Source: Saprospiraceae bacterium (GTDB lineage Bacteria; Bacteroidota; Bacteroidia; Chitinophagales; Saprospiraceae). Taken from it: DNA of 5,881 bases. The translations under genes were made by a program, and so were the position numbers. The DNA lies in NCBI GenBank assembly GCA_007128085.1, contig SKYC01000136.1, forward strand, positions 1 through 5,881, read 5' to 3'. Below, piece by piece: positions 1-5,881 of this stretch; the first letter of the stretch is position 1; each line of letters opens with the position of its first letter. Below the pieces are notes generated by a model that saw only the letters and a program-made list of their open reading frames with translations, was not told where the DNA came from and did no database searches.

Positions 1-76
1 CATAAAAAAACAAACTATATTGACCAATGTTTTTACCTATCAAGAGTTCATATAACCAACCGAAAAATCAAAACCA

Positions 77-1267
77 ATGAGTAACGAAAAGTTATTGCCG
101 CAGATACAGTCCCTCGCCGATAAGTACTACCCAAAGATGGTACAATTCCGCAGACATTTACATATGAACCCGGAACTTTCTTATATGGAAAAAGAAACTT
201 CTGCCTTTGTCAGCTCGGTATTAAAAGAAGCGGGAATCCCCCACGATATAAATGTCGGTGGATATGGAATTGTAGCTCAGTTGGAGGGAACCGGAGAGGG
301 CCCCGCAATCATGCTGCGAGCAGATATGGATGCCCTTCCCATTCAGGAAGAAGGTGAAAAACCATACAAGTCAACGGTTCCGGGAGTGATGCACGCATGT
401 GGTCACGACGCTCATACCTCCTGCCTGTTGGGAGCACTGTTAATTCTCAATGAGTGCAAAAAAGACTGGTCGGGGAAGGTCGTCGGTGTTTTTCAACCCG
501 CAGAGGAACAAAGCCCCGGGGGAGCCAAGGCCATGCTAGAAGATGGCCTCATGGAAAAGTACAAACCCTCTGTAGCATTTGGCCAGCACGTACACCCGCC
601 ACTACCTTCCGGAAAAGTGGCCTTCATACCCGGCGATGCAATGGCTTCTGCTGACGAAATTCATCTCACCGTGAAGGGCCAGGGCGGCCATGCTGCGATA
701 GTGAGAGACTGCATAGATCCCATCCCAATCGCCGCACAGATCATTCAGGCACTGCAAACCCTCGTATCCAGAAAGGCCGACCCCTTTATACCTACGGTCA
801 TCTCGATAGGAAAAATAACAACACCCGGTGGGGCCTCCAATGTCATCCCATCTACCGTTCAACTCACGGGAACCATGCGCACCTTTAATGAGGAGTGGCG
901 CGGAGAAATACACGAGAGCCTGACAAAAATGTGTAAGTTAATCGCTGAATCAAACGGCGGAAGTTGTATGGTCAATATTAAAAAGGGCTACCCCAGCCTT
1001 TACAATAATCCCGAGTTGACTAAATCGGCCAGACAAAAAGCTGAGATTTTGCTCGGAAAAGATCAGGTTGTAGAGATGGATCCCCGCATGACTGCTGAAG
1101 ATTTTTCGTACTTTGCCCTCGCTATGCCCGCCTGCTTTTTCAGACTGGGAACAGCAGCCCCCGGTCAGAAAAAAATTACCCCCATACATACACCGGGCTT
1201 TGACATTGACGAAAACGCCCTCAGAACAGGCAGTATGTTGATGGCTTGGTTGGTCGCGTCGAAATAA
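77..1267 (+). CDS. M20-family metal-dependent amidohydrolase (IAA-amino-acid hydrolase / hippuricase type)
   Basis: A 396-residue enzyme of the M20 amidohydrolase group, which hydrolyses N-acyl or N-aminoacyl amide bonds using a two-metal centre. Family landmarks appear in order: FRRHLHMNPELS (24-35), RADMDALP (81-88), MHACGHDAH (105-113), PAEE (141-144), GQHVHP (169-174), GGHAA (203-207), NVIPSTVQLTGTMRTF (about 255-270), AEDFSYF, and HTPGFDIDE (371-379). By family analogy the metal ligands are C108, H110, E144, H171 and H371, and E143 is the catalytic base. The small dimerisation domain covers roughly residues 190-300, with H205 expected to reach into the partner's active site. There is no signal peptide, so it is probably cytoplasmic. 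Length is normal for the family. One oddity is IVRDC after GGHAA, where relatives usually have a Pro plus His, Gln or Trp. The substrate cannot be read from sequence; a peptide, N-acetyl amino acid or hippurate-like amide are all possible. Confidence 0.95.
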   Translation: MSNEKLLPQIQSLADKYYPKMVQFRRHLHMNPELSYMEKETSAFVSSVLKEAGIPHDINVGGYGIVAQLEGTGEGPAIMLRADMDALPIQEEGEKPYKSTVPGVMHACGHDAHTSCLLGALLILNECKKDWSGKVVGVFQPAEEQSPGGAKAMLEDGLMEKYKPSVAFGQHVHPPLPSGKVAFIPGDAMASADEIHLTVKGQGGHAAIVRDCIDPIPIAAQIIQALQTLVSRKADPFIPTVISIGKITTPGGASNVIPSTVQLTGTMRTFNEEWRGEIHESLTKMCKLIAESNGGSCMVNIKKGYPSLYNNPELTKSARQKAEILLGKDQVVEMDPRMTAEDFSYFALAMPACFFRLGTAAPGQKKITPIHTPGFDIDENALRTGSMLMAWLVASK

Positions 1268-1315
1268 ATATTAAACTTTTTTGTAATATAATTACCATTG
1301 AATTCCAAAACTATT

Positions 1316-1323
1316 TATATTTG
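1316..1323 (+). promoter_or_regulatory. Bacteroidota-type -7 element for the response regulator gene
   Basis: TATATTTG is an exact match to the Bacteroidota -7 consensus TAnnTTTG. It ends 18 bases before the ATG at 1342, which would give a leader of only about a dozen A-rich bases. The -33 partner is weak: the nearest TTG (1298-1300) leaves a 15-base spacer, shorter than the usual 19-21. Confidence 0.5.
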
Positions 1324-1341
1324 CAGAAAACATAATATGTT

Positions 1342-2613
1342 ATGGCAAAGATATTGATAGTTGACGATGAGAAAAGCATCAGGAAAACCCTGAGGGAAAT
1401 TTTGGAGTACGAGAAATACGAAGTTGACGAAGCTTCAGACGGTATGGCCTGTCTGGTAAAAGTCAAGGCATGCAAATACGACATCATCATATTGGACATC
1501 AAGATGCCCAATATGGATGGGACAGAAACCCTGGAGAGGCTTCAGTTATTAGAGCCGGACATTCCGGTATTGATGATTTCCGGCCACGCCACCATAGATA
1601 CGGCCGTAGAAGCGGTCAAAAAAGGGGCCTTTGACTTTATTTCCAAGCCACCTGATTTAAACCGTTTATTGATTACACTTCGCAATGCCCTTGATCACTC
1701 TCATCTCGTTTCGGAGAAAAAGGTTTTGAAAAAGAAGATCAAAAGTTGTGGAATTCAGGAAATCATAGGAGAGTCTGAAGCCATCACACAAATAAAGGAT
1801 ACGATTGAGAGGGTCGCTCCGACCGACGCAAGGGTTTTGATTACGGGAGGAAATGGAACGGGAAAAGAACTGGTTGCCCGATGGATACATGAGAAAAGCC
1901 AGCGAAAAGACGGTCCCATAATCGAGGTAAATTGCGCCGCCATCCCCTCGGAATTGATTGAAAGTGAATTGTTCGGTCACGAAAAGGGTTCCTTTACCTC
2001 TGCTGTAAAACAGAGAATTGGCAAATTCGAACAAGCCAACGGGGGAACCTTGTTTTTGGATGAAATAGGCGACATGAGTTTGTCGGCTCAGGCAAAAGTT
2101 CTGAGGGCCTTGCAAGAAAGTAACATAACGAGAGTCGGTGGGGACAAATCCATAAAAGTGGACGTGCGCGTTGTTGCCGCTACCAATAAAAATCTTTCGA
2201 AAGAAATTCAACAGGGAAAGTTCAGAGAAGATCTGTACCACCGGATTGCTGTCATTCCCATACGCGTTCCATCTCTCAATGAGCGCAAGGAGGACATCCC
2301 ACTGTTGATCGAACATTTCAGGAAGGAGATATGTCAGGAACAGGGCATGGCAGAGAAGTCTTTTGAGAAAAAATGCATCAACGCCCTGATGGAATTCAAC
2401 TGGACCGGAAATATCCGGGAGTTGAGGAATGTAATTGAGCGATTATTGATTCTGAGTGGCAGTAAAGTCAAGCAGTCCGATTTTCAAAATTACGTCTATC
2501 CTCCCTCGAATAACAGAAGCAGGATGTCGGAATTGTTTACCAATTTTGACGACCTCAATGAAATCAAACGATACGTAGAAAGCGAATACAAAAAGTTTAA
2601 GAAAGCCGAGTAG
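1342..2613 (+). CDS. NtrC-family response regulator (receiver + sigma-54-type AAA+) lacking a C-terminal HTH
   Basis: A 423-residue two-component response regulator. The N-terminal receiver domain (about 1-120) has the acidic pocket D8/D9, phosphoacceptor D52 (ILDIKMP), switch residue S80 and conserved K102 (SKPP). A charged linker (about 120-140) leads to a sigma-54-type AAA+ domain (about 141-370): Walker A GGNGTGKE (169-176, K175), a sigma-54 contact loop reading GSFTSA (216-221) instead of GAFTGA, Walker B GGTLFLDE (234-241), ATN (280-282), FREDLYHR (294-301, R295 and R301 as candidate arginine fingers), and sensor II GNIRELRN (356-363, R359). The protein stops about 60 residues after the AAA+ domain. 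The helix-turn-helix of the Fis type that normally ends this family is absent. No histidine kinase gene is next to it, so it is an orphan here. It presumably activates sigma-54 RNA polymerase, perhaps without binding DNA itself. The start is supported by the TATATTTG element just upstream. Confidence 0.93.
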   Translation: MAKILIVDDEKSIRKTLREILEYEKYEVDEASDGMACLVKVKACKYDIIILDIKMPNMDGTETLERLQLLEPDIPVLMISGHATIDTAVEAVKKGAFDFISKPPDLNRLLITLRNALDHSHLVSEKKVLKKKIKSCGIQEIIGESEAITQIKDTIERVAPTDARVLITGGNGTGKELVARWIHEKSQRKDGPIIEVNCAAIPSELIESELFGHEKGSFTSAVKQRIGKFEQANGGTLFLDEIGDMSLSAQAKVLRALQESNITRVGGDKSIKVDVRVVAATNKNLSKEIQQGKFREDLYHRIAVIPIRVPSLNERKEDIPLLIEHFRKEICQEQGMAEKSFEKKCINALMEFNWTGNIRELRNVIERLLILSGSKVKQSDFQNYVYPPSNNRSRMSELFTNFDDLNEIKRYVESEYKKFKKAE

Positions 2614-2635
2614 TCAGGCTGTTCCATTTTAAAGA

Positions 2636-2669
2636 TTGGATTAAATTTAACCTTTCAAATTAAAATTTG
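2636..2669 (+). promoter_or_regulatory. Possible promoter of the LOG-family gene (weak)
   Basis: TTG (2636-2638) and AAAATTTG (2662-2669) resemble the Bacteroidota -33 and -7 elements, with one mismatch in the -7 and a long 23-base spacer. The surrounding DNA is very AT-rich, so a chance match is easy. It would give a leader of about 100 bases. Confidence 0.2.
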
Positions 2670-2703
2670 TTACAGCAATTCCCCGTATGCCGTTACAGCC
2701 ATT
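2669..2703 (+). repeat. Pair of 12-bp direct repeats upstream of the LOG-family gene
   Basis: GTTACAGCAATT (2669-2680) recurs as GTTACAGCCATT (2692-2703), 11 of 12 identical, with a start-to-start distance of 23 bases, about two helical turns. A further CCATTTTAAA is shared between 2624-2633 and 2699-2708. The placement, directly after the possible -7 element, could suit paired protein-binding sites, but the repeats may also be chance similarity in a low-complexity gap. Confidence 0.35.
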
Positions 2704-2777
2704 TTAAATCCAACTTCATTTAGCAGTGGCCTAACAACTTAAGCACTAAAACAATTTCAAAATTTAATTGATCGAGT

Positions 2778-3488
2778 ATGGAATCACACAACAAGCAACA
2801 AATGCGCAAGTGGAATAAAATAAAGGGCGAAAATGCCTGGACGATGTTCAAGGTGATGTCGGAACTGGTTGAGGGTTTTGAGCGATTGAATAAAATCGGT
2901 CCCTGTGTATCGATATTTGGTTCAGCGAGAACCAAAGCCAATCACCCCGACTACATAAAAGCAGTGCAAATCGCGCAAAGATTGATCGAGGAGGGATATG
3001 GTATTATCACCGGCGGAGGACCCGGGATCATGGAAGCGGGAAATAAGGGTGCTACCCTCTCAAACGGAGTTTCTGTAGGTCTGAATATTGACCTGCCTTT
3101 TGAACAGGGGAACAACTCTTTTATCGATCCCGACAAAAATCTCAATCACCGTTATTTTTTTGTCAGGAAAGTCATGTTTGTCAAATACGCTCAGGGCTTT
3201 GTAGTCATGCCCGGTGGTTTTGGAACCCTGGATGAATTGTTTGAAGTCCTCACCTTAATTCAAACCAAAAAGATTTCGGCTGTACCCATCGTTTTGTTTG
3301 GAGAAAAGTATTGGTCGGGTCTCATTGACTGGATAAAAAACACTTTGATTGCCAATGGGAAGGTATCAGAAATAGACCTTGATCTGTTTTTGGTCACCGA
3401 AGACATTGAAGAGGCCATCAATTACATCAACGGATTTTACAGTGGAGATCGCTCGAAGGATCTGCGTCCCAACTATCAGTTGGATTAA
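2778..3488 (+). CDS. TIGR00730/LOG-family Rossmann-fold nucleotide phosphoribohydrolase
   Basis: A 236-residue protein of the LOG (lysine decarboxylase-like, misnamed) family. Characterised members cleave the N-glycosidic bond of nucleoside 5'-monophosphates, including cytokinin riboside monophosphates, to release the free base and ribose 5-phosphate. Visible motifs are SIFGSAR (45-51), the phosphate-binding GGGPGIMEA (79-87), FVRK (128-131) and PGGFGTLDE (145-153). R130 and E153 are the likely catalytic pair; they are 23 residues apart, as in characterised LOG enzymes. An extension of about 40 residues precedes the Rossmann core (W-N-K-I-K, then M-S-E-L-V-E-G-F-E), a layout I associate with Bacteroidota members. 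It is cytoplasmic, with no signal peptide. The ATG is constrained by an in-frame TGA at 2769-2771. In a bacterium the substrate is more likely AMP or a related nucleotide, in purine salvage, than a plant hormone; that is inference. Confidence 0.92.
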   Translation: MESHNKQQMRKWNKIKGENAWTMFKVMSELVEGFERLNKIGPCVSIFGSARTKANHPDYIKAVQIAQRLIEEGYGIITGGGPGIMEAGNKGATLSNGVSVGLNIDLPFEQGNNSFIDPDKNLNHRYFFVRKVMFVKYAQGFVVMPGGFGTLDELFEVLTLIQTKKISAVPIVLFGEKYWSGLIDWIKNTLIANGKVSEIDLDLFLVTEDIEEAINYINGFYSGDRSKDLRPNYQLD

Positions 3489-3589
3489 TCCGGACTCCCT
3501 GCCATTTTTATCATCTGAGGTCCAGGTTTTCTCCATACGCCTGTCAAAAATTCAGCTAAAACTCACTCATACTGCCACTTTGGCCTTTA

Positions 3590-3622
3590 TTTTTGTCCAA
3601 TAAATCATTGGACAGAAATTTG
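3590..3622 (+). promoter_or_regulatory. Predicted clpB promoter, Bacteroidota -33/-7 type
   Basis: TTTTTG ending at 3595 is followed, after exactly 19 bases, by GAAATTTG (3615-3622). This matches the Bacteroidota pattern TTTG-N19-21-TAnnTTTG with one mismatch (G for T at the first -7 base). Transcription would start near 3628-3632, leaving a leader of about 75 bases before clpB. The spacer is filled by the inverted repeat listed separately. Confidence 0.5.
3594..3614. promoter_or_regulatory. Perfect 8-bp inverted repeat, candidate operator of clpB
   Basis: TGTCCAAT (3594-3601) and ATTGGACA (3607-3614) are perfect reverse complements around a 5-base centre, AAATC. The palindrome begins at the last two bases of the -33-like element and ends at the base before the -7-like element. 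A bound dimeric protein would block RNA polymerase. It is unlikely to be a terminator, because neither strand has a T tract after the stem. It does not resemble CIRCE (TTAGCACTC-N9-GAGTGCTAA), the HrcA site common at heat-shock genes. Confidence 0.5.
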
Positions 3623-3636
3623 ATGTATCATGGTTG

Positions 3637-3677
3637 AATCCGATGGCCAGAGCATGTAATATACCGGCATTCGGATT
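3637..3677 (+). promoter_or_regulatory. Stem-loop in the predicted 5' leader of clpB mRNA
   Basis: AATCCGA (3637-3643) pairs perfectly with TCGGATT (3671-3677). The stem continues inward with TG (3644-3645) against CA (3668-3669) and CC (3647-3648) against GG (3666-3667), leaving single bulged bases at 3646 and 3670. This makes about 11 base pairs around a 17-base loop. It would lie within about 10 bases of the predicted transcript 5' end and ends 26 bases before the ATG, leaving an A-rich unpaired stretch at the start site. No T tract follows, so it is not a terminator. A role in mRNA stability or heat sensing is possible but unproven. Confidence 0.4.
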
Positions 3678-3703
3678 TATTCGATTAAAAAAAATACACA
3701 ACC

Positions 3704-5881
3704 ATGACATTAGAGAATTTCACCATAAAGTCACAAGAAGCCATTGTCAAGGCGCAGGAAATTGCGCGGGCCAACGGTCAGCAAACCGTCGACACTCCAC
3801 ATATTTTAAAGGGAATGATGGAGGAGGGAGAAGACGTCATTACGTTTTTATTCAACAAAGCTGGGGTCAACACTCCATCTGTTAAGACCGCTTTGGACAA
3901 AGCCGTGCAAAACTACCCAAAAGTAGAGGGAACAGACAAGCTGTATTTATCCAATGACAGCAACAAAGCCATCAATAAAGCCCGGGAGTTGTTGAAGGAT
4001 TTCGGGGATGAGTACATTTCTGTTGAGTTGCTTTTATTGGCCATTTTGAAGGGGAACGACAAGGGGCAATCCATACTGAAAGAAGCGGGACTGACCGAAC
4101 AGGTACTCAGGTCGGCCATTTCAGAAATGAGAAAAGGGGGCTCAGTAAAAGACCCTCAGGCGGAAAACCAGTACAATGCTTTAAAAAAATACGCCCTCAA
4201 TCTCAATGAAATGGCGGAAAGCGGAAAACTCGATCCCATCATCGGAAGGGATGAGGAAATAAGAAGAGTTATGCACATTCTCAGCCGCCGAAAGAAAAAC
4301 AACCCCATTTTAATAGGAGATCCCGGGGTGGGTAAAACCGCCATTGTCGAGGGCATTGCCTGGAGAATTGTCAAAGGGGACATCCCGGAGAATCTGATCT
4401 CGAAAAAAATATACACACTCGACCTGGCATCATTGATTGCCGGGGCCAAGTACAAGGGAGAATTTGAAGAGCGATTAAAAGCGGTCATTAAAGAGGTGAC
4501 CTCATCCAACGGAGAGGTTATACTGTTCATCGATGAGATTCACACCCTGGTTGGTGCCGGAGGTGGTAGTGGAGCCATGGATGCAGCAAACATTCTAAAA
4601 CCGGCTTTAGCAAGGGGCGAATTAAGAACCATCGGTGCCACCACCCTGGACGAGTACCAGAAGTTTTTTGAGAGTGACAAAGCACTGGAGCGAAGGTTTC
4701 AGAAGGTCACCATCGGAGAACCTGCGGTAGAAGACACCATTTCAATACTCAGAGGCCTCCAGGAGCGATACGAAGTGTACCACAAGATTGAAATTTTAGA
4801 TGAAGCACTGGTTGCGGCAGCAGAATTATCCGACCGATACATTACCGACCGGTTTTTGCCCGACAAAGCCATTGACCTGATCGATGAGGCCGCAGCAAAG
4901 CTCAGGTTGGAACTCGATTCAGTCCCGGAAATAATCGATGAGTGGGACAGAAAAGTCCGTCAGATGGAAATCGAAAGGGAGCACTTTAAAAGGGAAAAAA
5001 ACGAAAAGCAACTCAATGCCATCAACAAGGAGATAGCCAATGCCAGAGAAAAGCTGGATGAATTAAAATCAGCCTGGCAAAATGAGAAGGAAATCATCGA
5101 CACCATTCAGGAAATCAGAAAAGACCTTGAGGAACTGGACCTCAAGGCACAGCGAGCCGAACGAGAAAGCAATTACGAACTGGTGGCCAAAATCAGGTAC
5201 GGTGAGCTCAAGGAAAAAGAAGCCATGCTCAAAGTCGCTGAGGAAAAGTTGCACAACCTTCCGGGGGAGAGAAGATTCACGAAAGACGAAGTTACCGCAA
5301 ACGACATAGCAGAAGTAGTCAGTCGGTCTACGGGAATACCCTTGAGAAAAATGCTTCAGAGTGAAAAAGAGAAACTTCTCAGCATGGAGAGAGAAATAGG
5401 CAAGCGGTTAATCGGCCAGGACGAGGCGGTTAAAGCGGTTTCCGATGCCGTGAGAAGAAGTCGTGCAGGCCTCCAGGACATCAATCGCCCCATAGGGTCG
5501 TTTATTTTCCTGGGACCCACCGGAGTCGGTAAAACGGAATTGGCAAAATCTCTGGCCTATGTTTTGTTCGACGATGAAAAAGCGGTCATAAGACTCGACA
5601 TGAGTGAGTTTCAAGAAAGGCATGCCGTATCCCGTTTAATCGGAGCGCCTCCGGGTTATGTGGGTTACGATGAAGGCGGACAACTCACCGAGGCCGTCAG
5701 GCGAAGACCCTACAGTATTGTGCTGTTGGATGAAATCGAAAAAGCGCATCCGGACACTTTCAACATTCTGTTACAGGTATTGGACGACGGAAGACTGACC
5801 GACAACAAAGGTCGTGTGGCCGACTTCAGGAACAGTATCATTATCATGACCTCCAATCTGGGCTCGGACATTATTTTGGAC
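3704..5881 (+). CDS. clpB: ATP-dependent protein disaggregase ClpB (3' end beyond window)
   Basis: The first 726 codons of ClpB, the Hsp100 ring ATPase that works with DnaK/DnaJ/GrpE to pull polypeptides out of aggregates after heat stress in the cytoplasm. Domain order: Clp N-domain (about 1-145); NBD1 with Walker A GDPGVGKT (205-212), pore-loop Y250, Walker B VILFIDE (272-278) and R330/R331; a long charged coiled-coil M-domain (about 408-525, Y499 in RYGEL); the STGIPL linker (542-547); and NBD2 with Walker A GPTGVGKT (604-611), pore loop GYVGY (Y652), Walker B VLLDE (E677) and sensor-1 N718. The full-length M-domain separates it from ClpA and ClpC. Numbering tracks E. coli ClpB within one to four residues. 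About 130-140 residues, including sensor 2 of NBD2, lie past the window edge. An in-frame TAA at 3686-3688 fixes the ATG; the start has no Shine-Dalgarno, only an A8 run upstream. All catalytic residues seen are intact. Confidence 0.97.
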   Translation, partial: MTLENFTIKSQEAIVKAQEIARANGQQTVDTPHILKGMMEEGEDVITFLFNKAGVNTPSVKTALDKAVQNYPKVEGTDKLYLSNDSNKAINKARELLKDFGDEYISVELLLLAILKGNDKGQSILKEAGLTEQVLRSAISEMRKGGSVKDPQAENQYNALKKYALNLNEMAESGKLDPIIGRDEEIRRVMHILSRRKKNNPILIGDPGVGKTAIVEGIAWRIVKGDIPENLISKKIYTLDLASLIAGAKYKGEFEERLKAVIKEVTSSNGEVILFIDEIHTLVGAGGGSGAMDAANILKPALARGELRTIGATTLDEYQKFFESDKALERRFQKVTIGEPAVEDTISILRGLQERYEVYHKIEILDEALVAAAELSDRYITDRFLPDKAIDLIDEAAAKLRLELDSVPEIIDEWDRKVRQMEIEREHFKREKNEKQLNAINKEIANAREKLDELKSAWQNEKEIIDTIQEIRKDLEELDLKAQRAERESNYELVAKIRYGELKEKEAMLKVAEEKLHNLPGERRFTKDEVTANDIAEVVSRSTGIPLRKMLQSEKEKLLSMEREIGKRLIGQDEAVKAVSDAVRRSRAGLQDINRPIGSFIFLGPTGVGKTELAKSLAYVLFDDEKAVIRLDMSEFQERHAVSRLIGAPPGYVGYDEGGQLTEAVRRRPYSIVLLDEIEKAHPDTFNILLQVLDDGRLTDNKGRVADFRNSIIIMTSNLGSDIILD

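Noticed and set aside
16..22. TATATTG as a promoter element for the amidohydrolase
   Set aside because: It is one T short of TAnnTTTG, and a -33 partner would lie outside the window, so it cannot be supported.
1..84. Possible 3' end of an upstream gene (frame 1 open to TAA at 82-84; frame 2 open to TAA at 53-55)
   Set aside because: The segment is AT-rich, neither translation is recognisable, and the length is compatible with chance; it reads as intergenic DNA.
1666..2316. Antisense open frame of 216 codons inside the response regulator gene
   Set aside because: It lies entirely opposite a well-supported AAA+ coding region and its translation shows no recognisable domain; it is a coding shadow.
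2590..2777. A frameshifted remnant of an HTH domain after the response regulator
   Set aside because: The other two frames give only short translations ending in stops (one reads K-S-L-R-K-P-S-S-Q-A-V-P-F then stop) and nothing HTH-like.
3482..3491. GGATTAATCC palindrome over the LOG-family stop codon as a terminator
   Set aside because: It is a 10-base palindrome with no room for a loop, and no T tract follows directly.
3379..3603. 74-codon open frame overlapping the end of the LOG-family gene
   Set aside because: The start lies within the LOG coding region in another frame, and there are no motifs in the non-overlapping part.
3489..3703. CIRCE/HrcA site before clpB
   Set aside because: No match to TTAGCACTC-N9-GAGTGCTAA was seen on either strand in this gap.
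3634..3885. 83-codon open frame starting in the clpB leader and running into clpB in another frame
   Set aside because: Most of it overlaps the conserved ClpB N-domain in a different frame, and the product shows no recognisable motif. A regulatory leader peptide cannot be excluded, but nothing supports one.
4127..4129. Internal ATG at ClpB residue 142 as a start for a short form without the N-domain
   Set aside because: The position is similar to the internal start known in E. coli ClpB, but no initiation signal can be recognised in a genome without Shine-Dalgarno sequences.

Overview
The window looks like an ordinary chromosomal stretch from a member of the Bacteroidota (Bacteroidetes). Four genes all read on the + strand. 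None has a Shine-Dalgarno sequence; the starts follow A-rich leaders, and matches to the Bacteroidota promoter pattern (TTG, then about 19 bp, then TAnnTTTG) lie upstream of at least two of them. The protein sequences agree: the LOG-type protein has the N-terminal extension I associate with this phylum, and the response regulator carries a GSFTSA loop like other Bacteroidota regulators I recall. I cannot place the organism below phylum from sequence alone.

Layout: (1) 77-1267, an M20-family metal-dependent amidohydrolase. (2) 1342-2613, a response regulator with receiver and sigma-54-type AAA+ domains that ends before any DNA-binding domain. (3) 2778-3488, a TIGR00730/LOG-family nucleoside-monophosphate phosphoribohydrolase. 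(4) 3704 to the window edge, the first 726 codons of the disaggregase ClpB. The gaps are 74, 164 and 215 bases. I found no rho-independent terminator in any of them, and no RNA gene, mobile element or CRISPR array. The four genes have no evident common pathway, and the spacing suggests mostly separate transcription units.

The most interesting region is the 215-base leader of clpB. A perfect 8-bp inverted repeat (TGTCCAAT-N5-ATTGGACA) fits almost exactly between a TTTTTG -33-like element and a GAAATTTG -7-like element, which is where a repressor operator would sit. Just after the predicted transcription start comes a second, longer stem-loop (3637-3677) that would form in the 5' end of the mRNA. 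No CIRCE element is present, so this may be a different heat-shock control module. The other notable point is the response regulator: it has intact phosphorylation and ATPase motifs but no helix-turn-helix and a non-canonical GAFTGA loop. I see no evidence for a wholly new multi-gene system in this window.
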